DNA of 64,000 nucleotides. It comes from Fulvia fulva. Its lineage: Eukaryota > Ascomycota > Dothideomycetes > Mycosphaerellales > Mycosphaerellaceae. The translations under genes were made by a program, and so were the position numbers. The DNA is taken from contig NC_063023.1 of NCBI RefSeq assembly GCF_020509005.1, positions 124,001-188,000 of the forward strand, in the 5' to 3' direction. Under the pieces are notes generated by a model, which saw only the letters and a list, made by a program, of their open reading frames with translations, did no database searches and was not told the DNA's origin. This document shows, piece by piece, positions 1-10,706 of the stretch (position 1 is the first letter of the stretch; the number at the start of each line of letters is the position of its first letter).

Positions 1-152
1 CTCTCATGCTCCTCCAGCTCCTTCAGACGCGATTCTTCTGCGGACTTGCGATCATTTCTGCCACTTGGTGCGTATCGCTTCGCTGTGCTTTCTGAGCAGA
101 GGCTTTTGCTCCAGCACGCTGGTGCGGGGTTGCGTAGCGAGGAATTTAGCAT
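1..152 (-). CDS. Possible 5' end of a gene running off the left edge
   Basis: On the minus strand an ATG at 150-152 opens a frame that stays open to base 1 (50 codons). The N-terminal half is Ser/Arg/Ala-rich and could be a mitochondrial presequence. The end is charged and helical, with Glu/Lys/Arg runs (AEESRLKELEEHE), as in a coiled coil. The same frame is also open upstream of this ATG, so the start is uncertain. Too little is present to name a family. This is a weak call, and chance openness cannot be excluded. Confidence 0.25.
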   Translation of the reverse strand, partial: MLNSSLRNPAPACWSKSLCSESTAKRYAPSGRNDRKSAEESRLKELEEHE

Positions 153-826
153 GGAATGGAAATGGATAGCGCGTCGTGGCGGTACTGCGATGCTTTGTTC
201 TAGGATGTCTCGTCGTTTTGCGGAGACTGTATATCCGGGATGAGCGGTTTCGCTGCTGCCTCGAGATGGATAGTGCCTAATTTTGTACTTTATGGTGCGG
301 TGGTTAGCTAAGATCTATATGCGAGACTAACTGTTACATGCGGATATAGTACGGTTGGGACGATGACGGCACCACACTGAATGTCTTCTGCCAAGGCCAC
401 TTTCACATGCCGGCAGGACTAGCCACAAAATGCTCGTTGCACATGTCGACGAAAAGATTTACCTCCACTTCAAGCAGAGATCTGTCAAAACCTATTACGA
501 ACGAGGGGCAAACAAGCCGTGTGTTGCGTGACACCTTTGTTCTTAATATCTCTCCGCCCAGCAGAGCCAGAAACCCAACCGACCAGCGCAAGCCAACCAC
601 CTGCGCGGGACCATTCTACAGTCAGGTCGATGGATACTGGACGGAGAGACAGAGCGTGGTACTTCCTTAGCAGAGTCCACATTCCACGACCTCGCAATTA
701 AGCAGAGCACATGAAAGTCCAAAGTTGCGCGCAGCCGTTCAGCCAAACCCGGGAGGACTTGCGACGAGGGTGGGGGGTTTCTTGCGGGTTTATCAGGCTC
801 CAGGGACTCGATCTTTGTGCGAGTGA

Positions 827-1180
827 ATGATGCGATCTTCTGTTTCCATTACAGCTTTGGGCGTCTCGACAGTTTCGAGTCTTGGTGAATTCCCCTCGCC
901 AGTTGAATACAAAGAAGCAACAAGCAATTCCCAAAATCAACATGACACACGCGCATTCGAAATGGCGCAGAACATCGAGCCGACCACCTGGACAGAGCTG
1001 GTCGCTACTGTACGTTACAAGGCCGAAGGTCTCGAGATTGCCATCGTCTTCCACGACTGTCAACAACGCGGACACAACGACATTACGCTACTCTATGGTG
1101 CATACGCCATCCTCGAGCATGCAATGGACAAACCCCAGGACCTGCCGGAACGTGGCAAAGCACTGTGTGCTTTCACTTGA
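827..1180 (+). CDS. Small hypothetical protein
   Basis: This is an uninterrupted 117-codon frame. An internal ATG at 962 would give a 72-residue product (MAQNIEPTTWTELVATVRY at its start). Codons from about 950 onward favour C or G at the third position, like the surrounding real genes, which is the main support. No domain, signal peptide or membrane segment is recognised. It stands alone between noncoding stretches. It could be a single-exon orphan gene or part of a spliced gene. Confidence 0.35.
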   Translation: MMRSSVSITALGVSTVSSLGEFPSPVEYKEATSNSQNQHDTRAFEMAQNIEPTTWTELVATVRYKAEGLEIAIVFHDCQQRGHNDITLLYGAYAILEHAMDKPQDLPERGKALCAFT

Positions 1181-1781
1181 GACGAGGTTTGGCTTGATCG
1201 CAGGCCGGGGTTACCTTCTCGAAAGGCAGACTCAGCTGCGTACACGTCGGGAGACCATGTACACAACGTTAGCATAGAGAAGTCTTGGTACTAGGCGCTT
1301 CACTTCCCGCCGGCTGCTGAGAGTAGCTACCCGAGCAAGAGATACTCCAAGCTCCCAGAAGATTCATTGAGCAATACGAGGCGCATCAGTTCGCGGCATG
1401 CCAAATTACTAGCAGCCGCCTTTTCTGCTTACTAAGTGCTTACCATCAGTGTAGCAAAATTCAGCGACCTCGAGTTCTGCTCGTTATAATATCCTCACAG
1501 TCCTCCCTCGTCAAAGTCCCCACCGGCATCCACGCATCTCCCTGCTTCCTCAGCTGCATAGCAAACGTTCCAGGGGGCTGGGAAAGAATCAGTGATGCTT
1601 CCACCCCAACATGACATCCCAACACTCACCACAAACTGTGCAGCCTGAAGCATCTCATGCCGCTCCATCTGCCGCCAACAGGGGGTGGCTGGTGAATACA
1701 AAAGCCACAGCTAGAAGTGGATCAGAGGGGCGACTCATGTGTTTCGGCTCGCTGGCGATTGGCCCGTAATAGAATCAAGCT
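1181..1781. other. Intergenic
   Basis: No supported gene, RNA or repeat is seen. Short open frames here lack coding character. Confidence 0.4.
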
Positions 1782-3434
1782 TCACGCAATACAGAAGCGA
1801 ACTCTTCGTGTTCTTGTGAAGTCCATTGGCAAGGCCCATCGCTCTGGATCGGGATATGTGTTCGCCCTCGTGCTGGACACCCTCAGCGAAGCAACGATGC
1901 GATTAATGTCGGTGTACGTTTCACAGTTCCGTAGCACAAGCACTGTCGCACCATGTAACCGTGTCGAAGCTGCTGTACAGACTAGATCTCCCGGTTGAAT
2001 GATGGGCGTACAATGCTGTTCCGAACGCAACGGGCGCAGAATGATTCGCTCGAGCTTTTGGCGATGACCGTCTCTGGATACAATGGCAGTCTTTCCGCTA
2101 CTATGATCCACGCGGAGTACAGCGCCGTGATAGTATAGCTCGCAGGATAGCTGTTGCCCATCATAGCTGTAAGCATGACTAGGATCCAGGCGTCCTGTCT
2201 CGAAGACGTCCTAGTCAAACAATGGCGATCGTAGGTCTAGTACCGAGCTTGGGAGCTCAATATGTCCACCAGACGGGTTACTGTTTCGAAGCATGTTGCG
2301 AAGAAGGGTGCCCGAATGCCCAGTATCAATGAGATGTCGGGCAAATCGTATGTATACTTCGGTGGTCTTAGCACTGTAGTCTGGCGTGATCTTTGCGCCG
2401 CGATCGAAGCTGAGCAGGGAGTACAGCCGGTCGCGGGGGTCGGAACAGTTCATACCAGCGCAAGCACTCAAAGCATGCAGCAGATCGTGGGTGTCTCGGG
2501 GTGGCGCAGTGAGGATGTCCTCGCCCAGTCTTCCGATTCGATGTACGTCTCGGAGGCGCTCATACAATCCTTTGTAAGACAGCCAGGCTTCTCGGAGCCA
2601 CTTTGTCCTCTCTTGCTGGGCAGGGTCTGTTCGAAGCAGCATGAGCTCCAGCGCGAGGTTGACGCACTTGACTAGTCGCACAATGTTGTCCCCTTGCGTA
2701 CCAGATGCATCGATTGAACAAGGTCCCCAGTACATCTTCCGACGTTGGTTGCTGTTTAGCTCCTGAGCTGTCCAGCGACGACTCCAGTAACGCCTGGAGG
2801 CAAGTTGATGCAGTATATGTCCTTTCCGCATAGCCAACGACAAAAGCCTTGGAGTTTTGTCAAAGACCGCGGCACATGCCTCAACGAACCATTCCTCGCC
2901 TGAAGTCGTCTCCGGTGTACTTGGAATAGCGAATGAAGTGAGAGCATGGCAGATAGAACAGCTGAGCGATTGTTCATCTGGACACAGATCCTGTCCATCA
3001 TGAAGCAAGGCCGAGAGCAGGAATGTCAGCGGAATAGCAGCATCTCCATCGGCAGAAGTCTTTGTGCGCGCCTCGGCTTGACCAATGCGCATGAACATGT
3101 CGAAAGTCGCTCGATCCATCGACTCAGTCTCGCCTTCTCCAAGCCAGAGTAAGACTTCGGATGCCTGCTGGAATATGCGTGCCATCGAAGCTACTTGCTG
3201 GCTTTGTTCTTCGCTGTTGCTCTGATCGATGCACACTGCGTCAATGCACAGGATCCGTATCTCAGACTGTTCTCGAAGCCGCCGCAGGCCTTCGAACAGG
3301 TTTTGGGTGACATAGAAAGGCCTGTCGTTGACCTCAACGCTACGAGTGAGTCTCGAGTCGCCGTCGTTGTTCATGCCCCAGCGGTAGGATACTGCGGCAT
3401 AGCAAGGCTCTTCTGTGATTGGCCTCTGTTGCAT
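1782..3434 (-). CDS. HET-domain (heterokaryon incompatibility) protein
   Basis: The N-terminal part holds the HET core: a YAAVSYRWG block, then RILCIDAVCIDQSN, then the ARIFQQASEVLLWLGEGE block. HET proteins act in non-self recognition and programmed cell death in filamentous fungi. The long frame stops at 2211, but a 54-bp intron at 2220-2167 (GT...cttacag) restores the frame. It then continues into a typical HET C-terminus with an LRP block and a KPGD-like IQPGD turn, ending at 1782 (about 532 aa). The first in-frame ATG is at 3434-3432, only about 12 residues before the HET core. The frame is open back to about 3513 without an ATG, so a small upstream exon may be missing. The donor (gtttga) is weak, so the intron is inferred from frame and family similarity. 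Confidence 0.75.
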
Positions 3435-3984
3435 GGTACAGAAACAGGGCTGCGGGATGTCGTATTTTTGGCGCAACCATCGCCTTCTCTCGTAGCTCGT
3501 CGCAAATGTTTACAAAGGAGACCTCCTTGCCAGGGCTGCGAGGGTCCGGGCGAAGTGACAGCTGCGACGAGGCGCTGAGCCACGAGACGATTTTGTAGAG
3601 TGCAAGGCTCGAGTCAGGCCAGGTGCCTTCGATCACGGCTGGAACAATGTCGTGGAGTCGAAGAGTGTTGTTGACTTCAGTACGGCGTACGAAAAGCAAG
3701 AATGTCCCCAAATACCCCCACTTGATCCACCTTGCAACAAAAACAACGGCAGGGGCAGATGGTCGCTCCTCCAGCACGATAAGCCCAGCATGTTGTCATT
3801 ACGCCGACTCCAAGACGACGAGACGTGTCTTTGTGCTTCCGAGCACCTCGATCACGTGTATATACCTCCCTAGTCCTTCGTCATCGTCACCGAAGCCACG
3901 ACCCAGAATCATACCCCGGCACAAGCTCCCAGCAACGTCGCGTGAGCACAACAACCATTGCACTGCACGGCGAAGACCTCGATC
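3435..3984. other. Intergenic between HET gene and P-loop kinase
   Basis: This holds the divergent upstream regions of both genes. A minus-strand frame over 3340-3777 looks partly coding and may contain a 5' exon of the HET gene, but no convincing splice pair was found. Confidence 0.35.
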
Positions 3985-4838
3985 ATGGACCAGCAAGTCA
4001 GCCGCTTGGTCGACAAGGCATGGGATAGGCTTCAGACCTTACCGCAAAGCAAGAGATACCTCATCGCCGTCAGCGGCATCCCCGGCTCTGGTACGCCTCG
4101 CCAGACCACAGCAAGTGCAACCCACGCCTGACCTTCTGACCAGGAAAGACCACACTAGCAGCCAAAGTCGCCGACCAGCTGAACGAACGATGGCGAGGCG
4201 AATCAGCAGCCCGCACACCGCAAGAAACGATCGCGACCATTCTCCCCATGGACGGCTACCACCTCACGCGAGCCCAACTCTCAGCCATGCCTGACCCGCA
4301 CACCGCGCACGCTCGTCGGGGAGCAGCCTTCACCTTCGATGCGCCGGCGTTTCTGTCTCTCGTCAAGAAGCTCCGCGAGCCCGTTTGCCCGGAGACAGTT
4401 ACAATCCTCGCCCCATCCTTCGATCACGCCGTGAAAGATCCCGTCGCAGACGACATACCCATCCGCCAGAGCGCGAGAATAGTGGTCATGGAAGGCAACT
4501 ACCTCTCCCTAGGCAGCGGATCGCCAGAGTGGAAAGAGGCCGCTGAGCTGATGGATGAGCTGTGGTTCGTGGAGGTTGCGCGCGAGACGGCGAGGCAGCG
4601 GTTGATTAAGAGACATGTTGAGAGTGGGATTGCGAGGGATGAGGAAGACGCGGCGAAGAGGGCGGATGAGAACGATTTGGTTAATGGGGATGAAATTGTG
4701 GCTGGGAGGTTGGAGGTGCATGAGGTTATCACGTCGAACGAGCATAAGGCGTGGACGCCGGAGCAGCAGGGGGTTGAGAAGGAGAGGCGTGGGTCTGAAG
4801 AGGAGAGGAGGAGGAGTAGTATGAAGGAGGTTATGTAA
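3985..4838 (+). CDS. P-loop kinase of the uridine kinase/phosphoribulokinase type, YFH7-like
   Basis: There are two exons, 3985-4090 and 4144-4838, with a 53-bp intron (gtacgc...ctgaccag) that cuts through the Walker A loop. Splicing gives GIPGSGKTT at about residues 32-40. After the intron come ILPMDGYHLTRAQL (the Walker-B-like MDGYH motif of this family) and the VVMEGNYL strand. The product is about 266 aa with a charged, Glu/Arg-rich tail. Fungal members are called nucleoside triphosphate hydrolases or YFH7-like kinases, and the substrate is unknown. The ATG at 3985 is chosen because it gives the expected helix ahead of the P-loop. Confidence 0.85.
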
Positions 4839-5251
4839 TGTTGCTGTTGCAGCGCGAGTGATCTGCTAGTATTGCGCTGCGCTGAGTGGTTTGATAGGAC
4901 ACATCGATCTAAGCGCCAGGGCGCGGTCCTTACACTCGTCGTTCCTTCATTATCTGCAGCGATCAGTCTGGGAGGACATCAATAGCGACAAGACCGACTA
5001 TCCTGCCTTCAATGCTGCACTTTCCCAATTGGCCGATGATGTCATTCCGCCCAAGTCCATGCGCTGAAACCAGGGGCGGGCGACTTCGAGAAAATTACCT
5101 GAAACCGTAACTCTGGCGAACAACAACAAAGAACATCTGCTTGTGAACATACCCACCCAGACTTCCAGCAAACAGACACAGCTAGATACATCTCGACCTA
5201 CATACAGCTATCCGCAGCAACAACTGTTCTCTCATACCCAACACCGCCGCA
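4839..5251. other. Intergenic; helicase promoter and 5' UTR
   Basis: No gene is seen. The right part is C/A-rich, as is common in 5' leaders of this genome. Confidence 0.4.
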
Positions 5252-6970
5252 ATGGCGACCACAAACGCGCCAGATGCGCTACCCTTTAGCAGCCTCAAAG
5301 GCAAGATCAATGATGGCCTGCTACAGAGTCTCGATGCCATGGGCTACGAGTAAGTACTCCATCTAGTTCGCAACCCATTATGGAGTCAATACTGACAGTC
5401 CCGCAGGTACATGTCGCCCGTCCAGCAAAAAGTCCTCTCAGAACTCCCTACATTCCAGTCCGACTGTCTCGTTCAAGCCAAGACCGGAACAGGAAAGACG
5501 ATTGCCTTCCTGCTTCCAGCATTACAGTCAGTCCTCTCGCAAGCACCCTTAGCAAGAGGCCATGTCGCGATCCTAATCGTCTCACCAACACGTGAGCTGG
5601 CTCTGCAGATTGCAAAGGAATGCGAGTCAGTCACTGCCAAGCTCCCGAGGAAGCTGGAATGCCATACTGCATACGGCGGCACATCGAGAGATCGAGACTT
5701 GAAGCGCTTCACTTCTGGTGACCCGAAGATTGTTGTTGCTACTCCTGGTCGACTTAATGATCTGCTTGGTGAGGAGGATGTGCGACAGCGGTTTCAGTCG
5801 ATCAAGACTCTCATTCTTGATGAGGCGGATCAGATGCTGGAGGCCGGCTTCTTGGTCGCGATTACCGACATCCTCCGCAGACTTCCTCCGAAGACCAACG
5901 GATGGCAGGGAATGTGCTTCAGCGCCACCATGCCGAAGAAGATCGAAGGCGTGCTGCCGAAAGTGCTCAAGTCTGGCTACACCCGACTATCGACGATCAA
6001 CGCCGACGAAGAGCCCACCATCGACAAAGTCCCACAGCATTCAGTCGTCGTACCTTCCGTTGGAGATACCTTCACGACATTACGAGTGCTCCTTCAACGA
6101 GAGTATGAGCTTCAATCACAGAACTTCAAGGTCATTGTCTTCGGTGCTACTGCCAATGGTGTAGCTTTGATGCACTCCGTCTTCAGCAACATCTTCCACG
6201 GCACACAGATGCAAGTCTTCCAGCTTCAATCACGACTGTCTCAGAATGCGCGGACAAGAACAACAAACGAGTTCAAGGAAGCACCAGCAGGCATTATGTT
6301 CGCCAGCGATGTCATTGGACGTGGTATGGACTTCCCTAATGTCAGTCTTGTCGTCCAAGTCGGCATCCCATCAAGTGGCGAGCAATACGTCCACCGCGTG
6401 GGCCGCACGGCCCGAGCAGGGAACGAAGGCAGAGCCGTCATTCTCCTCACCCAGCGCGAAAGCTTCTTCCTCAAAGTCAACAAGAACCTCCCCATCACAC
6501 CCTACCCCGAGAACCTTCTTCCACTGGCAGCACAGCAAAGCCAAGACGTGGAAGTAGCTTTCAACCAGATCGATGAGCTCACCAAGGCGAAAGCATACCA
6601 AGCATGGCTGGGCTTCCACAAGACGTTCACGAAGCAGCTACAACTCAACAATGAAGGTCTCATCGAGCAGGCAAATGAGTATGCAGCCACTATGGGATGT
6701 CCTGAGCCTCCTATGATCGATAAGCGCGTGGTGGGCAAGATGGGTCTGAAGGGTGTGAGGGGGCTGAACATTGGGACTGTGCAGGACGGGCCAGCGCCGA
6801 GACGACCACAGAGACCTGCTGGTGAGCCGCGGGAGCCGAGACAGAATGGAGGTGGACGTACAGAGCAGAATGGCGGAGGTGGAGGAGGATACAGAGGAGG
6901 GAACAGCAGGAGAGGGCGGGGTGGTGGACGTGGTGGAGCGAGAGGTGGAAGAGTTGAGAAGAGCTCGTGA
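5252..6970 (+). CDS. DEAD-box ATP-dependent RNA helicase, MSS116-type
   Basis: Exons are 5252-5349 and 5407-6970; the intron (gtaagt...cccgcag) joins GYE to YMSPVQQKVL and the product is 553 aa. Helicase motifs appear in order: the Q-motif region SPVQQ, motif I AKTGTGKT, Ia PTRELALQ, Ib TPGRL, II DEAD in LILDEADQML, III FSATM, and VI HRVGRTARAG. The C-terminus is an Arg/Gly-rich RNA-binding tail ending in RGG-type repeats. The order and SPVQQK match the MSS116 branch, whose members remodel group I/II introns and mitochondrial RNA. No clear mitochondrial presequence is visible, so the location is uncertain. Confidence 0.93.
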
Positions 6971-7623
6971 GGATATGGTGAACAGAGAAGGTTGCGCCTG
7001 ATGCTTACTTCGAGCACGTCGAAGCACGGGATTCACAGTAGCGAGCTCAATTGAGACGATGGCCGCGACCTGCTCAATGCTGAACTACAAGGGTCATGCT
7101 CTACGCCCACGCAAGGGCTTGGATGGCCTCTTGACCCAAGGTACCTTTCCAAAGCTAGAGTCACTGGACAGCGCAGGTTGAGATTCTGTTGTCGCCCATA
7201 CTTCGTCCAAAGGCGAACAGACGTCATCTTGGCGTAACGACGGTGCAGCTTCCATGCCCCTTCAAGCATATACATACACCTGGCCCCATGGCGGCACAGT
7301 GTACGTCTCAGCGGAGACACGAGTGGGATAGATCGCCACCGCGGGATCTTTGTATGCTGCCTACTGACTATGGCGAGCGATGCATATGCAAACGCTGCTT
7401 CCACATGCTGAAACGCTCGTTGACAGGGGTGTCACGCGAGCCGCGAGCTGCATTAGCGCTGTTCACATCAGGCACAAAAGCTTCTCTCTTCCTCAAGCTC
7501 ACTCTCTTCCTTTTCTCACCAAACAACGCCGACAGTAGACACCCGCAAACCACCGCAGCCTCTCACAGTCAGCAGTCAACAACCATCAACGCTATCCGCC
7601 AAACCAACACCAACACCGCCATC
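6971..7623. other. Intergenic; upstream region of the secreted cassette locus
   Basis: No gene is seen. The last about 120 bases are C/A-rich (CAACA/CACC-type), as in a 5' leader of the gene starting at 7624. Confidence 0.4.
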
Positions 7624-8189
7624 ATGCGGTTCCTCCTCAAGATCATGATGGCTCTGATGGCCATGATCACCGTCTCCGCTGCTTTGCCGGCTGCTGTGAG
7701 TCTCACTTACTTGCAAATGACTACCTCCGCTGACAGATCGCGCAGGACAACGCCGCTAGCACTCTCTCCACCGTCATCACCAGCAATGCTGCTGATATCT
7801 TCGCCGTTCCATCCACCGTAAGTCGTCACCCAGATCAGCACATCCCGGCATCTCAACCAGTCCACACGCGGAACACAACTATCTCGGTACGGGGCATGGA
7901 AGAGATGGGCATGTCCTGCTTCGCTACAGACTACGCCATTACGACAAAATACTTCGTCCACATCGGCATGGGTATCAATTACGACCGCTGCGCCCGGGCC
8001 AAACACTGCCTTTGGAAGCAAGACCATACGGCGCTTCACGAGTGGCAGTGCGACGACGATTGCCGAGTTGGCACCTACCTCGACTTCACCTACATCGAGA
8101 ACAGGCAGGCCACTGTCAACAGGTGCCTCAATGAGCAGTGGCCTGAGCTCGTGGATGTGGGTCACAGCTTCAACTGTCCCGCCGAGTGA
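7624..8189 (+). CDS. Small secreted cysteine-rich protein, cassette 1 (effector-like)
   Basis: Exon 1 (7624-7695) encodes a signal peptide beginning MRFLLKIMMALMAMITVSA and ending in LPAA. A 41-bp intron (gtgagt...ctgacag) follows, then exon 2 (7737-8189), giving 174 aa in all. The mature part has about seven Cys and the pattern YFVHIGxGINYDRC...WQCDDDC..GTYL.F...WPEL...FNCP. The same pattern recurs in the two cassettes downstream. Size, secretion signal and Cys content fit a secreted effector-like protein. No known domain is recognised. The segment 7818-7895 is open and read as coding, but it has no counterpart in the other cassettes and could be an unrecognised intron. Confidence 0.7.
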
Positions 8190-8396
8190 CCCGTATCACC
8201 ACTCACCTTGGAACATTACGCAGCAACCACCAGTACACTTCACCAGCACTATCCAACCACCTTCATGCACCTGCCATGCCACGTCGTCATCATTGAACGC
8301 CCACCTTCATGCATTCCCAATCCCATTTTCTCTATCATCACACACCCATCACTCAATAACAACATTTCGTTATTGCTCACACATCAATGCTTCCAG

Positions 8397-8750
8397 AACG
8401 ACACTTTGCTTCATGCTACCCGCGATCCTCCTTGCAACGATGACGTTGCTACCATCTGCACTGAATGCATGTCCTGCACCGCTAAAGACTCTGGCATTGC
8501 CATTGAGTACTTCGTTCACACTGGCTGGGAGATCGACTACGACCGCTGCCAGCGAGTGCTTGATTGCATGAACGAGGACCACTTTGCAAACAGCATCACC
8601 CACTGGCATTGCGAAGCCGATTGCCGTTCGGGAACTTATCTTCATTTCAATTCCATCTTCCACCAACAGGGCCGCATCAACTGGTGCTTCGACGACACCT
8701 GGCCTGAGATTGAGGGTGACAGGGATGCATTCAACTGTCCTAGTCATTGA
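8397..8750 (+). CDS. Cysteine-rich cassette 2, homologous to cassette 1
   Basis: The frame from 8397 encodes 117 residues with about ten Cys and the pattern TICTECMSC, YFVHTGWEIDYDRC, HWHCEADCRSGTYL and FNCP, clearly homologous to cassettes 1 and 3. No signal-peptide exon lies between the stop of cassette 1 (8189) and 8396. A good acceptor (gctcac...tgcttccag) ends at 8396, and its phase (0) equals that of the donor at 7696. Cassette 2 may therefore be an alternative last exon of the 7624 gene, or a duplicate that lost its first exon. The open frame extends left to 8208 without a convincing start. Confidence 0.6.
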   Translation, partial: NDTLLHATRDPPCNDDVATICTECMSCTAKDSGIAIEYFVHTGWEIDYDRCQRVLDCMNEDHFANSITHWHCEADCRSGTYLHFNSIFHQQGRINWCFDDTWPEIEGDRDAFNCPSH

Positions 8751-8820
8751 GTTGCTTTCATCGCACGTCTATCAATGCTTTCCGGGTACCAAGAAGAGGT
8801 CACGCTAATGAGATAAGTAG

Positions 8821-9189
8821 AACACCACCAGCCCGACTCTCCACAAGCGGCAGGGCAAGGGCGAATTGGCCTGCGATAACACAGTTGCCACTATCTGTGC
8901 AGGCTGTATGTCCTGTACCGCCAGAGACAACACCTTCGAGCTCTTGACATACTACATTCACATCGGCGTGAATTACAGCGAGGACAAGTGCGGTCAACTG
9001 GAGGCAGCCTTACAGGGCCATTTGACGGCATGGACCTTCTCGTGCATGAGCGATTGCCATTACGGAATCTATGCAAAGTTCGGTACGAATCAAGGAATCG
9101 CCACGGGGGTCAACGAAGTACTTGACAAAATCTGGCTCAGGGACCTCAACCCCGAGCTGGTAAAAGGCTTCAATTGCCCCGATTACTGA
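8821..9189 (+). CDS. Cysteine-rich cassette 3, homologous to cassettes 1 and 2
   Basis: The frame encodes 122 residues with about eight Cys: TICAGCMSC, YYIHIGVNY, FSCMSDCHYGIYAKF and FNCPDY match the family. An in-frame TAG stands just before 8821, and no ATG lies upstream in frame. That TAG is also the end of a plausible acceptor (cgctaatgagataagtag). Splicing there is again phase 0. Only 70 bases separate it from the stop of cassette 2, too few for an own promoter plus signal exon. Early residues HKRQGKGE contain a possible KR processing site. Confidence 0.55.
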   Translation, partial: NTTSPTLHKRQGKGELACDNTVATICAGCMSCTARDNTFELLTYYIHIGVNYSEDKCGQLEAALQGHLTAWTFSCMSDCHYGIYAKFGTNQGIATGVNEVLDKIWLRDLNPELVKGFNCPDY

Positions 9190-10706
9190 GCTGGACCACC
9201 GAGAAATGTCTATCGTTACTGGCTGGGCCGGCCAGTAACATATGGCTACAGTGGAGGTCTGTTCCACGTCGGTATGTCTGAGAGGACGGTTCGGCAGGAT
9301 CTTCCTCTTAGCACCTTGATGATACGACTACCATGGAATGCAAGTTTTCTTTGCCTCTCAGCAATTTCTCTACGTGATAATTTCTCATCCGCCCAATGTT
9401 CAAGGCTGCCGCCGCCTTGAGATCGCGGTCATTGCGTCTTGGGCACACGTTGCCGAAGAATTGAACACCGACCGGACTCACATGTGACGACCAGCTTTCC
9501 CGTACGGGTCCAAGGCTGGGTGCCCATAGACCTGAGTCCATCGAGTTCAGTAAAAGCACACCTGCCCGCCCGATACAAGCCACATCTTCGTAGTCGCAGC
9601 TCTTACCGTCGCCACTCTCGCGGCTGTGTGATCAGTCTTTGCCTGTTCTTGCCTCTCAGCGACTATCATATCCCCTCCAATGTAGCTTCGCTACTGACCT
9701 CATCTATAATTACACAGCCTCGCCACAACGATGGAAATCGCGCTAGATACACTGCTTCAAAGAATCACACTTGGGCAGCATCGTGGGTTTCCGTTCTATC
9801 AGCTACCTGGGTAGGCTCCGTGGCTGGGCGGAAGAAGCGCTGTGAGAAGACGTTGGACGGGTTCGGGACGAGTAGGGTAAGTGGACGTGGCTGGGTGAAA
9901 TGCATGTTAAGGTTTTGCGAGTGCCTGGGAACGTGAGTTGACGAGGCGAGAGCGTACAGCGCGTTGATCTTCGGCTGGGTGTAAAACATTTGGCATCTAA
10001 CGGCGGGAGGGAGGTGGGTATTGTGTCATTGGACAGTAGGGGTCGCGTGAAGACCGAGGTGTGTATTGAGAATTGATTGAAACTCTGCTGACGGCGTGAC
10101 CCAGCATGATGAAAACGATAGCTAGGTGATTATCTGTAGATGACCTAAGTAAGTCTCAGCGACGAGGTGTGGTATGGTTGATGGCATGTCTCGTGCCTGC
10201 TCAGCCGCTCTCCATTGACGACTTCCATCATTGATGCATGCTTAAGTAGTGGAGGGTAATTGTTTAGGCTCTGCTGTACGGTTGATGTACTGTTTCACCC
10301 GCCGTCGCCAGTTCACATGAAAGGGCTGCGAGAAAATCCTGGAAATTGCCAGCCCGGGCGAGGTCGCTGGTGCTGCTAGTTGAGACAGCGCTGGGTAGTC
10401 GCTTAGACATGTCAAAGAACGGAGGATCTTCAAAGGTGCGGCTCATTGCCGGAATGGAATGTACATGTGATTTCGAAGCTAGTGGAGCGACATTCACTTG
10501 ACGTGCACGTGCTCAACCCCCGTCAAGCTAGCTCCCACGTGCTGATTGACCCTTGCGATTATCGGCCCTTAGGCAGTCCGTCGACTTTCTCACGGACTTC
10601 AGTTTCTTTCTTAACATCATCTGCCACAAACAAACCTCCCACAACCAAGCCTCCAGACCTCACTTCCTGACGCCTACACGAAACACCAACGCCATCCCTC
10701 GCCGAC
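9190..10706. other. Long intergenic stretch
   Basis: About 1.5 kb with no supported gene on either strand. Open frames are short and overlap in conflicting frames. Confidence 0.35.

Noticed and set aside
7818..7860. Second intron in cassette 1 (GTAAGT at 7818)
   Set aside because: The only acceptor giving the right frame would make a 21-bp intron, and the sequence reads through in frame without it. It stays a possibility if a different acceptor is used.
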